Shown here piece by piece: positions 1 to 7,892 of a stretch of DNA of 40,286 bases. The stretch lies in the IMG/VR virus record IMGVR_UViG_3300049003_000123, positions 1 through 40,286 of that record. The stretch is one strand, 5' to 3'. The stretch is from a virus. Every line of letters starts with the position of its first letter. Position 1 is the stretch's first letter. The notes under the pieces are model-generated. The model saw only the letters and a list, made by a program, of their open reading frames with translations. It was not told where the DNA came from and ran no database searches. The translations under genes and the position numbers were made by a program.

Positions 1-36
1 GGCGTCTCAGGCCCGCTCACTCGCCGAGGTGGAGAA

Positions 37-255
37 ATGATCGTCTTCCACGTCTCGACGGTGCTGTACCACGTACTCATCGCCGCGATCTCCGGCTTCA
101 TGGCTGCCGCGTCGTTCTCGTTTGCGCGTGACTCGTATTGCACGTGGAATCGAAGCTGGTACGAGTGGATCAAGGCGGTGTATCTCGCCTTCCTGGCGAT
201 GCTCTTCATCGCGTGCGCGATTGGCTTCTCCTGGTGCGCGTGGAGGCTCGCGTGA
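37..255 (+). CDS. small two-helix membrane protein, function unknown
   Basis: A 72-residue protein with two hydrophobic stretches, at about residues 5-28 and 47-68, separated by a short charged and aromatic loop. It is probably a two-pass inner-membrane peptide. A GAGGTGGAG purine tract at 26-34 sits just upstream of the ATG. Its TGA overlaps the GTG of the next gene, so the two are probably translationally coupled. I do not recognise a family. Holin-like or superinfection-exclusion roles are possible for phage proteins of this shape, but nothing in the sequence decides this. Confidence 0.6.
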   Translation: MIVFHVSTVLYHVLIAAISGFMAAASFSFARDSYCTWNRSWYEWIKAVYLAFLAMLFIACAIGFSWCAWRLA

Positions 256-539
256 GCGACGACATCCGCATCTGCAAAGGCCCAACGTGCGGCGCGACGA
301 TCCGCTTCGTAACCGTGGATGGTCGTCGGGTGCCTGTGAATGTAGCGCCCGATGCGGACGGATCAATCGTGGTCGTCGGCAAGGATTCCGGCGTCCGGAT
401 GACGGCGGACCAACGCGCGACGCTGCAGAACTGGAACGTCTACATGGAGCACAGCCAGACGTGCTCGGACATCGTGTGGCTGCGCCTGCGTCAACGTGAC
501 GCGCATCCGCAACAGCGATACGCGGGAGCACGCCGATGA
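252..539 (+). CDS. small zinc-finger-like phage protein
   Basis: A 95-residue protein. The GTG at 252 is preferred over start codons further upstream because it gives a GTGA overlap with the preceding stop, and because recognisable sequence begins right after it. An N-terminal CKGPTC pair is followed by the stretch GRRVPVNVAPDADGSIVVV and then a later HSQTC. This layout (Cys pair, a 'make it valid' beta strand with a PV-(N/D)-x-x-P motif, then His/Cys) matches a small family common in phage genomes and thought to bind one zinc. The role is unknown. It overlaps the next gene by four bases. Confidence 0.65.
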   Translation: MSDDIRICKGPTCGATIRFVTVDGRRVPVNVAPDADGSIVVVGKDSGVRMTADQRATLQNWNVYMEHSQTCSDIVWLRLRQRDAHPQQRYAGARR

Positions 540-757
540 CGCGATCGGCTGCGAAGCGGGCAAACGGTAATGCGCTGTCGGTCGTGAACGCGATTCCATC
601 GACGAAAGCTGACCAGTGGCGCGACGACAACGGTGCCTTCGATGAAGTCACCACGCGCGCACTAGCGAGAACTAATGGCGTCGCAGTGGACCGCGAAACC
701 AATTGGGCGTTCGCAGCAGAAATCTTGAATCGCCAGACGGCGGTGGAGTGGCTATGA
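536..757 (+). CDS. hypothetical protein
   Basis: A 73-residue soluble protein whose ATG overlaps the preceding TGA. It has a basic N-terminus and an acidic, aromatic middle (DQWRDDNGAF). I recognise no motif, membrane segment or cysteine pair. It is accepted as a gene because it fills the space between coupled neighbours in one strand and frame without a gap. Its own TGA (755-757) overlaps an ATG at 754 that could start the next gene. Confidence 0.5.
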   Translation: MTRSAAKRANGNALSVVNAIPSTKADQWRDDNGAFDEVTTRALARTNGVAVDRETNWAFAAEILNRQTAVEWL

Positions 758-771
758 AAAAGGAGAGGTCA

Positions 772-981
772 ATGAAAACGCAGCAGTTTCGCCAAGGAGA
801 CGTGCTCGTGCAGCGCGTCACGTCAATTCCGGAAGGTGACACTGCAGTCGCTCGCGACAACGGCCGCGTCGTCCTGGCGTACGGGGAAGTCACCGGCCAC
901 GCGCACGCGATCGCGGAAGCCGAAGTGACGAATGCGGGACGCTTTACCGTAAAGAGATCGACGGTGACGAACCGTTGGTGA
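772..981 (+). CDS. truncated GHAHAI-motif phage protein
   Basis: A 69-residue product. The start at 772 has an AGGAGAGG box at 761-768, while 754 is an alternative start six codons earlier. The N-terminal two thirds (QGDVLVQRV, DNGRVVLAYGEVTGHAHAI) match a small phage protein family of unknown function that I know by its GHAHAI motif. Those relatives normally continue for another 50 or more residues into a HEEH...YRVxRQREY ending. Here the match stops after about residue 46, and the rest reads as unrelated Arg/Thr-rich sequence to the TGA. The C-terminal half therefore appears lost, and the next reading frame carries a fragment of a different family. Confidence 0.6.
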   Translation: MKTQQFRQGDVLVQRVTSIPEGDTAVARDNGRVVLAYGEVTGHAHAIAEAEVTNAGRFTVKRSTVTNRW

Positions 982-1241
982 TGGTGCGTGTGCTGAACGC
1001 AACGCCCGAACCCGATGGAAGCCTCACTCGTGATGAAGCCCTTGCCGCCTTTCCTGGTGTGAGTGTGGCCGAGGTCAAGGACGACATCATCCGGATGATC
1101 CATGTCTCCGCGGCTTCCGCTGATGCACGGTTCAAAGACTACTTCCTGCGCGTCGATCCGAGCATCACCACTGCCCGCGCTGCAGTGGCGTGGACATTCG
1201 ATCTCCCGACGAAATCCTATCGCCCGTCCGTTCAGGCCTGA
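981..1241 (+). CDS. C-terminal remnant of a DUF6745-like protein
   Basis: An 86-residue reading from ATG 981; TTG 975 and GTG 978 are alternatives. The sequence VLNATPEPDGS, then FKDYFLRVDPSITTARAAVAWTF, then a Tyr/Pro ending matches, from memory, the C-terminus of DUF6745-type proteins. Those are usually several hundred residues long and have leucine-rich-like repeats in front. The match extends upstream in the same frame to about 924 (CGTLYRKEIDGDEPL), inside the preceding gene and without an obvious start codon, so the N-terminus is missing. About 34 extra residues are inserted between PDGS and FKDYF. It may be a decaying fragment or a re-started mini-gene coupled to the upstream stop by a TGATG overlap. 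Confidence 0.5.
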   Translation: MVRVLNATPEPDGSLTRDEALAAFPGVSVAEVKDDIIRMIHVSAASADARFKDYFLRVDPSITTARAAVAWTFDLPTKSYRPSVQA

Positions 1242-1257
1242 ACCCTCAAAAATTCGT

Positions 1258-1749
1258 ATGTCGAACTCCGCAAAGAAGCCGATGAAGGCGCTCTCGGTGC
1301 AGCAGCCCTGGGCGACCTTGCTCTCGATTGGCGCGAAGCTGATCGAGACGCGTTCGTGGTCGATCGCGTACCGCGGTGCGATCGCCATTCACGCATCGCG
1401 ATCGTATCCGGCGGAGATTCAGATGATCGAGCGGAGGCCGGAGTTCTACTCCGCGCTCCATCGTGATGGAAAGTACTCTGACCCGATTCGTGACGCTGGT
1501 TGCGTGATCGCCGTCGCGGATGTCGTCGGGTGCGTCGACGTTGCGTTCCTGCACAGCGGCAAGAGTCCACACGCGAAGCTTCTGACTGAGCGCGAGCTCG
1601 CCTTCGGGGATTTCTCGCCGCGGCGGTTTGGATGGGTGCTCGGCAACGTTCGGCGGCTGCAAAAACCGATTCCCTGCAAGGGCTCGCGATCGCTTTGGAC
1701 GCTTCCTCCGAACGTTGAGTTTCAGATCCTCGAGGAGTTGTGCGCATGA
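1258..1749 (+). CDS. ASCH-domain protein
   Basis: A 163-residue protein beginning MSNSAKKPMKALSVQQPWA. The early block, with a conserved Gln-Pro-Trp, IGAKLIETRSW and RGAIAIHAS, is the hallmark of the ASCH fold (PUA-like beta barrel). A later block (GCVIAVADVVGCVDV, then FGWVLGNVRRLQKPIPCKG) completes the barrel. ASCH proteins bind RNA or modified nucleosides, and some hydrolyse N4-acetylcytidine. Phage members are of unknown role. No ribosome binding site is convincing, and ATG 1282 is an alternative start. It overlaps the next gene by four bases. Confidence 0.8.
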   Translation: MSNSAKKPMKALSVQQPWATLLSIGAKLIETRSWSIAYRGAIAIHASRSYPAEIQMIERRPEFYSALHRDGKYSDPIRDAGCVIAVADVVGCVDVAFLHSGKSPHAKLLTERELAFGDFSPRRFGWVLGNVRRLQKPIPCKGSRSLWTLPPNVEFQILEELCA

Positions 1750-2201
1750 CGCTGCAGCGGCAGCGATTGAAACGGCCCGACCTTCCCGGGGAAGCGGAAG
1801 CGCGAATGGCTGCGCATCCGAAGCCGCAGTATCGAGAAGTCATTGTGGACGCGGGGATCGACACGCGGCGTCTGCAACTCCGAAAAGTTCATCCGGAACG
1901 TGAGCCGGATTTTCTCAACTATGTACGCGACCGCGCTTGTGAGATCGCCGGCCACGTTCTCCACCCGCAGTGCTGGAACGTCGATTGTGGCCGGAACCGC
2001 GCCGCCCATTGTGGCAAAGCGATCTCGGGTCGATTGAAGAGGACTGACCGCCAGGTGATCACTCTCTGTGACCTTGCTCATGACGAGCAGGAGCGGGACA
2101 TGGATCTCTTCGACAAAAAGTACGGCATCAACCGCTTCGAAATCGCGGACCGGCTTTGGGCCGAGTACTGCGCGTTGAAAGGAAGGGACGTCAATGGCTG
2201 A
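1746..2201 (+). CDS. DUF968-like / HNH-type phage protein
   Basis: A 151-residue protein whose ATG overlaps the preceding TGA (ATGA); GTG 1740 is an alternative start. The middle reads FLNYVRDRACEIAGH, then a CWNVDCGRNRAAHCG cluster, a RLKRTDRQVITLC strand and an AHDEQE helix. It ends in GINRFEIADRLWAEY. The order (Cys, Cys/His cluster, 'D-x-x-V-x-x-L-C', then a helix ending in ALW-like residues) resembles DUF968/NinG-type HNH-like proteins, which are probably DNA junction- or end-binding nucleases in phage recombination. The usual His-His pair is imperfect, so activity is uncertain. Confidence 0.5.
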   Translation: MTLQRQRLKRPDLPGEAEARMAAHPKPQYREVIVDAGIDTRRLQLRKVHPEREPDFLNYVRDRACEIAGHVLHPQCWNVDCGRNRAAHCGKAISGRLKRTDRQVITLCDLAHDEQERDMDLFDKKYGINRFEIADRLWAEYCALKGRDVNG

Positions 2202-2466
2202 TAAGAAACGCCGTAAGAGCTACACCACCGCCGAGGAAAAGCGGTTCCTTGTGTACACGGAGACGCACCTGCAAGAGGCCGTCGCCCATGCTGTCGAAGC
2301 CCCGCTCGAAGAGCGCCGCGGCAAACAACTCGTGGCGCGCGAGCTGATGGACCAGCGGGACAAGCTGGAACAGAACATCGAAGTTGGCGCCGAGTCGGTC
2401 GCGGAAGAAGTGTCATCGGAGCAGACGGAGCCTGGTAAGAAAAAGAAGGGCCGCGGCCAGTCGTGA
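2194..2466 (+). CDS. hypothetical charged protein
   Basis: A 90-residue, highly charged protein. The start overlaps the end of the previous gene by eight bases, with a GGAAGGGA purine tract at 2180-2187. It begins MADKKRRKSYT, has a long predicted helix rich in Glu, Gln and Lys (about residues 12-65), and ends with a lysine run. There are no membrane segments or cysteines. It may be a small DNA-binding or structural helical protein. I do not recognise the family. Confidence 0.5.
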   Translation: MADKKRRKSYTTAEEKRFLVYTETHLQEAVAHAVEAPLEERRGKQLVARELMDQRDKLEQNIEVGAESVAEEVSSEQTEPGKKKKGRGQS

Positions 2467-2675
2467 CGCTCGCTGAGGCCATTGACGCTCCGCGAAGTTC
2501 GGTGCCGACGCTGAGCACTTCAATGGCCTGCGCCGATTGTGAGTGCATTTTTCGGCGCGGTACCAAATGTCCCTACTGCGGATCGGCGTCCCTCATGAAC
2601 CTCGCTGAGGTGCTGAACCGAGGAAATCCAACAACGGGAGGTGAAGACCCGCCACAGAAGGAAATCGAATGCTGA
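2463..2675 (+). CDS. small zinc-ribbon protein
   Basis: A 70-residue protein starting at GTG 2463, which overlaps the preceding TGA as GTGA. Residues 23-41 hold CADC and, ten residues later, CPYCGS, a rubredoxin-like zinc-ribbon knuckle. A hydrophobic LMNLAEVL helix follows. Phages often carry such one-knuckle proteins, and their function is unknown. It overlaps the next gene by seven bases. Confidence 0.6.
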   Translation: MTLAEAIDAPRSSVPTLSTSMACADCECIFRRGTKCPYCGSASLMNLAEVLNRGNPTTGGEDPPQKEIEC

Positions 2676-3046
2676 TCGTCATCGAAGTAACCGTAGTTCT
2701 CCTTTTCATCCATCAGTACATCAACTTCAGGAGCATGAAGAAAATGAATGATACCGAACGGACACTCGTCAATAATCTCACCACAGCGTTCAACGACTAC
2801 AGCACCAAAGTCGGCAATGCGCAGCTCGCCGCAACGAAGCGGATCGAAGAGCTGCTCGCCGGGGACACGGACTCGGACGACTTCGTCGCGGCCGTGAACG
2901 AGCAGATCGCCACGATCAACTCCGCGGCGACGCACCTCGTCGATTTCAACGTGCCGCCCGCGACTCCGGAAGCGCCTGTCCCGGTGATCCCGCCGGCCGC
3001 GACGGAGCTGCCGCCGGCCGCTTCGACCGACGCGCCCGCGCAGTAA
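2669..3046 (+). CDS. membrane-anchored protein with Pro/Ala-rich tail
   Basis: A 125-residue protein. Residues 1-19 (MLIVIEVTVVLLFIHQYIN) form one membrane helix or uncleaved signal anchor. A helical, charged region follows (about 24-85), then a Pro/Ala-rich tail (about 90-125). An internal ATG at 2741 could give a soluble form beginning near MKKMNDTERTLV, but the upstream start keeps tight coupling to the preceding gene. The helical part resembles small tail- or membrane-associated helical bundle proteins. I recognise no specific family. Confidence 0.5.
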   Translation: MLIVIEVTVVLLFIHQYINFRSMKKMNDTERTLVNNLTTAFNDYSTKVGNAQLAATKRIEELLAGDTDSDDFVAAVNEQIATINSAATHLVDFNVPPATPEAPVPVIPPAATELPPAASTDAPAQ

Positions 3047-3059
3047 AGAAACTTCGGCT

Positions 3060-3140
3060 TCGACAGCGGCCTTGGAAGCTGTCGATCGCCGGTCGGGGGG
3101 AACGCAGAGTCCGCGTTGGAAGACCCTCGACCGCCGATCG
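3060..3140 (+). promoter_or_regulatory. overlapping leader hairpins ahead of the methyltransferase gene
   Basis: Two inverted repeats lie in the 121-base gap before the C5 methyltransferase. The first has perfect 8-base arms (TCGACAGC at 3060-3067 and GCTGTCGA at 3078-3085). The second pairs 3083-3099 with 3124-3140 with one mismatch and one G-U pair. They share bases 3083-3085, so they compete. There is no U-tract, so this is not an ordinary terminator. Regulation of methyltransferase expression is an inference from position. Confidence 0.4.
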
Positions 3141-3167
3141 ATCGAGTCCACGATCAAAAACCTGAGA

Positions 3168-5030
3168 ATGACCTCTTACCCTACAGCCACTGATCTATTT
3201 TGCGGCGCCGGCGGAAGCTCGCATGGCGCCGAACTCGCGGGCATTGAAGTCCGGCACGCGAGCAACCATTGGCAGCGCGCCGTCGATACCTACGCGAAGA
3301 ATCATCCCCTGACGGACGTCGATTGTGCTGATATCTCGAAGACAGATCCTCGGCGTTACGACCGCACCGACATCCTGATCGCATCGCCGGAGTGCACGAA
3401 CCACAGCCTGGCCAAGGGCGTACGACGGATCGCTTTGTCGCAGGATCAGATGTTCGGGTGCGACCTTTGCGCGCGGCATGGTGAATCGAACTGCCCGAAA
3501 CACTCCGATCCGATCGTGCGCTCGCGTGCCGGCGGTTGGGATGTGGTGAAGTTCGTCGAACATCACCGCTACTCGATCGTCATCCTCGAGAACGTTGTGG
3601 ACTGGCTCGAATGGGGAGACTTCCAACGCTGGTGGCGCACGATGGAGAACCTCGGCTACGTCGGCCAGAAGGTGTTCTTCAATTCAATGTTCGCGCCGCC
3701 GACGCCGCAGTCGCGCGACCGGCTCTACATCGTGTGGCATCGCAAGGGGAATCGAGCTCCGAATTGTGATCTCAGGCCGCTGGCGTTCTGCAATACCTGT
3801 GATCTCGACATCAACGCGAAGCAGGTGTTCAAGAACGGCTCGTCACCGAAAGCGCGCTACGGGAAACAGTACTTCTACGCCTGTTCGACCTGCCAAGCGG
3901 TTGTGCACCCTTACTACTTCGCCGCCGTAAATGCGATCGATTGGAGCATCCCGGCCGTGCCGATCGGCGAACGTGCGAAGCATGGTCTCCAGCCGCTGAA
4001 GCCGCGCACGATGGAGAGGATTCAGTACGGCATCGATCGATACGGCAGCAAGCCGCTCATTGTCACGGTGAACCAGACGAACCGGCTCGGAGGACGAGTC
4101 AGGCCGGCGAGTGGCGCGCTCTTCACTCAGCCCGGATGCTCGGTGACGGGGATGGCTTCGCCGTTCATGGTGGAAACAGCATTTTCGCACGCACCCCTGG
4201 GGCAAGGAGGTAGGGCTCGAGGCGTTGAAAGATCGTTGCCAACGCAGAGCGCTCGGCTGACCGGGGGCGTTGTTTCTCCGTTCGCTCTTCACATGCAGGG
4301 CTCATTGCGCGCACACGGGCTCGACGAACAGCTCTCGACGCAAGTGGCGAGTTGTCCACAGGACGCTCTGCTCTCGCCCGCGTTTATGCTGGCCGCGGGT
4401 AGCAATCCCTTTTCGCCGCGGTCGGTAGAAGAGACGATGCCGACGCTGACCGGATCGGATCGCGGGGCGTTTGCTTTCGCGCCGTCATTCATCGCGAATT
4501 TGCGTGGCACTGGTGATGATCAGGTTCGCTACACGTCATCAGGTCTGGACGAGAGTCTCGGCACAATCAGCGCCGGCGGCGTGCACGCGGCAATCGTGAA
4601 CCTTCGCGACTGGACATTCGCGCGGCAGCTCTGCACCGGAGTCGAGGCGCCACTGCCGACGCAGGTAGCCGGCGCGACGACCGCGCTTCTCTCGCATCGT
4701 TCTCCGTTCGTGGTCAGCTACTACGGCGGTCTGCAGGCGGCTGGCATCGACGAAGCGATGGGCACTATTCCAACGCGCGACCGCCACGCACTCGTCGTGC
4801 CGTCGATCGAGGAATGGTGCTTCCGGATGTTCAAGCCTCCCGAGATCGGAATCGGGATGGCTTTTCCGCCGACGTACATCGTGACGGGCAACGATCGCGA
4901 CCAGGTCAAGCAATACGGCAACGCGGTGACGCCGCCAGTGATGCGATGGCTGATCGCGATCTGCCTGGAATCGCTCTATCCCGAACGTCCCGCCTATGAC
5001 CCATGGGCGGAGTGGAGGACGGCCGCGTGA
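3168..5030 (+). CDS. DNA (cytosine-5) methyltransferase
   Basis: A 620-residue enzyme from ATG 3168, chosen because motif I (DLFCGAGGSS, residues 9-18) follows at once. Motif IV reads SPECTNHS (73-80) with catalytic Cys76, ENVV (141-144) is motif VI, QSRDRLYIV (181-189) is motif VIII and YGNAVTPP (583-590) is motif X. It transfers a methyl group from SAM to C5 of cytosine. A zinc-ribbon-like insert (Cys208/211 and Cys239/242) and about seven spaced repeats of an acidic-LPTQ or GTI type (about 315-545) form the target-recognition region. This kind of repeat is seen in phage C5 enzymes. It overlaps the next gene by four bases. The sequence recognised is unknown. Confidence 0.93.
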   Translation: MTSYPTATDLFCGAGGSSHGAELAGIEVRHASNHWQRAVDTYAKNHPLTDVDCADISKTDPRRYDRTDILIASPECTNHSLAKGVRRIALSQDQMFGCDLCARHGESNCPKHSDPIVRSRAGGWDVVKFVEHHRYSIVILENVVDWLEWGDFQRWWRTMENLGYVGQKVFFNSMFAPPTPQSRDRLYIVWHRKGNRAPNCDLRPLAFCNTCDLDINAKQVFKNGSSPKARYGKQYFYACSTCQAVVHPYYFAAVNAIDWSIPAVPIGERAKHGLQPLKPRTMERIQYGIDRYGSKPLIVTVNQTNRLGGRVRPASGALFTQPGCSVTGMASPFMVETAFSHAPLGQGGRARGVERSLPTQSARLTGGVVSPFALHMQGSLRAHGLDEQLSTQVASCPQDALLSPAFMLAAGSNPFSPRSVEETMPTLTGSDRGAFAFAPSFIANLRGTGDDQVRYTSSGLDESLGTISAGGVHAAIVNLRDWTFARQLCTGVEAPLPTQVAGATTALLSHRSPFVVSYYGGLQAAGIDEAMGTIPTRDRHALVVPSIEEWCFRMFKPPEIGIGMAFPPTYIVTGNDRDQVKQYGNAVTPPVMRWLIAICLESLYPERPAYDPWAEWRTAA

Positions 5031-7615
5031 GTGCGATCTTCAACCTCATACCGCCGGAGCGTCAGGCGGCGGCTGCCGCGTATCAATCCTTCCTGGAGGC
5101 GAAGATTGCGTCCGTGCCGTCGAGCGGCTTCGAGATAGCTGTGGGTGATGTGAACCCCGCGTGCAAGCCACACGTGCGCGCGATCGTGCCGTGGATGGTC
5201 GGGAAGGGGAGGGCGGGTTGCTTCTCGCTCTTCGGGATGCAGAAGACGTCGACGCAGCTCGAGGCCGTGCGACTGACGCGCGAGCTCGCCGGCGGGAACG
5301 CCCTCATCGTCTGTCCGTTGGGGGTGCGCCAGGAGTTTAGGCGCGACGCGATGGAGCTTCTCGGCTGGCCGCGGCCGCCGCGGTTCATCCGCTCGACTGA
5401 AGAGATTACGGACGAGGATGAAATCTACATCACGAATTGGGAGTCGGTCCGGGAGCGGAAGATTGATCCGCGCCGATTCACGGTGGCCACCTTCGACGAG
5501 GCCGACGCGCTGCGTTCTTTCGGATCAAAAACTTTCGGAGAGGTCGTCATTGGTCCGTGGCACGAGATCAAGTATCGCTACGTGGCCAGCGCCACCCCCG
5601 ATCCAAACGACTACATCGAACTCCTCGGTTACGCACAGTTCCTCGGCGTCATGGATATCGGCCAGTCAAAGACCCGCTTCTTTAAACGTGACTCAGAGCA
5701 CGCCGACAACCTGACGCTCTACCCTCACAAGGAGGCCGAGTTCTGGTTGTGGGTCGCGTCATGGGGACTCGTCATTCAACGGCCGTCAGACCTCGGATTC
5801 TCGGACGACGGATACCTTCTCCCGCCGCTCGACATTCGGTGGCACGAGATCCCTTCCGATCATCGCGACGCCGGCGAGGAGAAGAACGGGCAGCGACGCC
5901 TTCAAAAGGACGTCGCCGTTGGCGTTCGTCACGCGGCGAAAGAGAAGCGGGAAAGCCTACCAGCCCGAGTTGCGAAGATGTTGGAACTTCGCGACGAGGA
6001 TCCCGACGCGCACCGGATGATCTGGCACGACCTGGAGGACGAGCGCAGAGCGATCGAGGCGGCAATCCCCGACGTCGTCTCTGTGTACGGGACTCAGGCG
6101 CTCGAAGATCGGGAGAAGGCGGTCGCCGCGTTTGCCGACGGTCAGACCCGCGAACTCGCGTCGAAGCCGGTACTGCTGGGTGCCGGAGTTAACTTGCAGC
6201 GCCACTGTTCGTGGCAGATTTTTCTCGGCATCGGCTACAAGTTTCGCGACATCCTGCAGGCGCTGCATCGGCTCTATAGGTTCGGCCAGACCAAGCCGGT
6301 CCGCGTCGATTTCATCTACACCGAGGCGGAGCGCTCCGTTCGCGCCGGGCTGGAAGCGAAGTGGGCGCGGTACAACAAGCAGACCGCGAAGCTGGCCGCC
6401 ATCATCCGCGAACTCGGTCTGGCGGAGATCTCGATGGCGTCGCTGCTCACGCGATCGATGGGGATTGAACGGGCCGAGGTATCCGGCGAAAAGTTCTGCG
6501 TCGTCAACAATGACTGCGTCCTCGAAACCATGGCGATGGACGACGACAGCACGGATCTGATCTTCACCAGCCCACCGTTTTCAACTCAGTACGAATACAC
6601 GCCTTCATTCAACGACTTCGGCCACACCGACTCGACCGAGCACTTTTGGGCGCAGATGGATTTCCTGACGCCCGAGCTCTATCGGGTTCTTCGGCCGGGC
6701 CGAGATCTCGTGATTCACATCAAGGACCGCGTGGTGCCGGGCGGCATGACCGGCCTCGGTTTCCAAGTGGTGGACGCGACGCACGCCGACGCCATCGCTC
6801 ACTACAAGCGGCACGGCTTTGCCTTCTTAGGCATGAAAACAATCGTCACCGACGTCGTTCGCGAGAACGCTCAAACCTACCGCCTCGGCTACACGGAGAA
6901 CTGCAAGGACGGAACGCGGATGGGAGCCGGCCTGCCGGAGTACTTGCTGATCTTCCGAAAGCCGCCGAGCGACCGAAGCAACGGCTACGCCGATGTGCCG
7001 GTGGTGAAGAGCAAGGAGGAGTACTCCCGCTCGCGGTGGCAGTTCGACGCCCACGGCTTCATGCGGTCAAGCGGCAACCGACTGCTGACGCCGGAGGAGA
7101 TCGTCAGGCTGCCGTGGAAATCTATCTTTCGCATTTTTCGTGATCATTCGCTCAACGAGGTCTATGACTTCGAGCAGGATGTTGCGCTCGCCGAGGCACT
7201 CGAAAAATGTGAGCCGTCGCGGCTTCCTCCGGACTTCATGCTCCTACAGCCGGCGAGTCATCATCCCGATGTCTGGACCGACGTCGCCAGGATGCGAAGC
7301 CTGAACGGGTCGCAAGCAGCGCGGAGCCGCGACAAACATCTTTGTCCTCTCCCGTTCGATATCGTGCATCGAACGATCGTCCAGCGCTCACAGCCAGGCG
7401 AAGTTGTTTACGACCCGTTCTTGGGTCTAGGGACCACCGTGTATTGCGCGATCAAGTTAGGCCGCCGCGCCCGCGGGAGCGAGTTGAGCCCGCAGTATTT
7501 TAAAGACGTCGTCTATTACGCCAGGCTCGCCGTGGCTGAGCGCGCAACGCCGTCGCTGTTCGATGTTCTCGATGTTGAAGCTGAGGAGGTGCAGCGTGAC
7601 GCTCTCGCTGTTTGA
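5027..7615 (+). CDS. SNF2-like helicase / beta-class DNA methyltransferase fusion
   Basis: An 862-residue protein. GTG 5027 overlaps the previous TGA and has GGAGTGGAGG upstream. Residues 55-460 form a two-lobed SNF2-type ATPase: FGMQKT (69-74) at the Walker A position, FDEAD (156-160) as Walker B, SAT (188-190), and QALHRLYRFGQ (411-421) as motif VI. Residues about 490-835 form an amino-methyltransferase with TSPPF (514-518, motif IV) before DPFLGLGTT (796-804, motif I), the beta-class order. The MTase should methylate adenine N6 or cytosine N4, and the helicase may translocate or give processivity. The Walker A lacks the usual Gly before Lys (Gln72). Related helicase-MTase fusions occur in phages. 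Confidence 0.9.
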   Translation: MSAIFNLIPPERQAAAAAYQSFLEAKIASVPSSGFEIAVGDVNPACKPHVRAIVPWMVGKGRAGCFSLFGMQKTSTQLEAVRLTRELAGGNALIVCPLGVRQEFRRDAMELLGWPRPPRFIRSTEEITDEDEIYITNWESVRERKIDPRRFTVATFDEADALRSFGSKTFGEVVIGPWHEIKYRYVASATPDPNDYIELLGYAQFLGVMDIGQSKTRFFKRDSEHADNLTLYPHKEAEFWLWVASWGLVIQRPSDLGFSDDGYLLPPLDIRWHEIPSDHRDAGEEKNGQRRLQKDVAVGVRHAAKEKRESLPARVAKMLELRDEDPDAHRMIWHDLEDERRAIEAAIPDVVSVYGTQALEDREKAVAAFADGQTRELASKPVLLGAGVNLQRHCSWQIFLGIGYKFRDILQALHRLYRFGQTKPVRVDFIYTEAERSVRAGLEAKWARYNKQTAKLAAIIRELGLAEISMASLLTRSMGIERAEVSGEKFCVVNNDCVLETMAMDDDSTDLIFTSPPFSTQYEYTPSFNDFGHTDSTEHFWAQMDFLTPELYRVLRPGRDLVIHIKDRVVPGGMTGLGFQVVDATHADAIAHYKRHGFAFLGMKTIVTDVVRENAQTYRLGYTENCKDGTRMGAGLPEYLLIFRKPPSDRSNGYADVPVVKSKEEYSRSRWQFDAHGFMRSSGNRLLTPEEIVRLPWKSIFRIFRDHSLNEVYDFEQDVALAEALEKCEPSRLPPDFMLLQPASHHPDVWTDVARMRSLNGSQAARSRDKHLCPLPFDIVHRTIVQRSQPGEVVYDPFLGLGTTVYCAIKLGRRARGSELSPQYFKDVVYYARLAVAERATPSLFDVLDVEAEEVQRDALAV

Positions 7616-7892
7616 CCTTCCTCCGGCACGAGCGACTGTCGCCGCATCACCCACTGCGAAGGCCGAGTCAGACGATGTAATTCTCCGCGTCCGGCATAGG
7701 GATGGAGACTTCTATCACCTGACATCGGGAGGCGTCGTTGATCGTCAATTTCAAATCATCGTGCTGATGAATGGTCTCGTCTTCTTCGAATTCATCGACA
7801 ACAAAGAGCGGCGTCCTGACCACAGCCGGATCACGCGCGAGGTGATCGACTGGATGATGAAGATGGGGACGTGGCGTGAGGTGGTCTCGTGA
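7596..7892 (+). CDS. hypothetical protein
   Basis: A 98-residue protein. GTG 7596 has an ideal GAGGAGG box at 7583-7589 and lies inside the end of the methyltransferase gene. The N-terminus begins VTLSLFDLPPAR, a short hydrophobic/proline peptide like those that bind partner proteins. The rest looks like a small alpha/beta domain (FYHLTSGGVVDRQFQIIVLMNGLVFFEFID). No family is recognised. Its position between the two modification enzymes suggests an accessory role, which is only an inference. Confidence 0.6.
   Translation: MTLSLFDLPPARATVAASPTAKAESDDVILRVRHRDGDFYHLTSGGVVDRQFQIIVLMNGLVFFEFIDNKERRPDHSRITREVIDWMMKMGTWREVVS

Noticed and set aside
900-981. Programmed -1 frameshift joining the GHAHAI protein to the DUF6745-like frame
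   Set aside because: No X-XXY-YYZ slippery heptamer or downstream pseudoknot is visible, and both families would be missing large parts even after a shift.
4110-4800. Repeat array taken as CRISPR or tandem DNA repeat
   Set aside because: The similarity is at protein level only, with degenerate codons and uneven spacing inside a methyltransferase gene.
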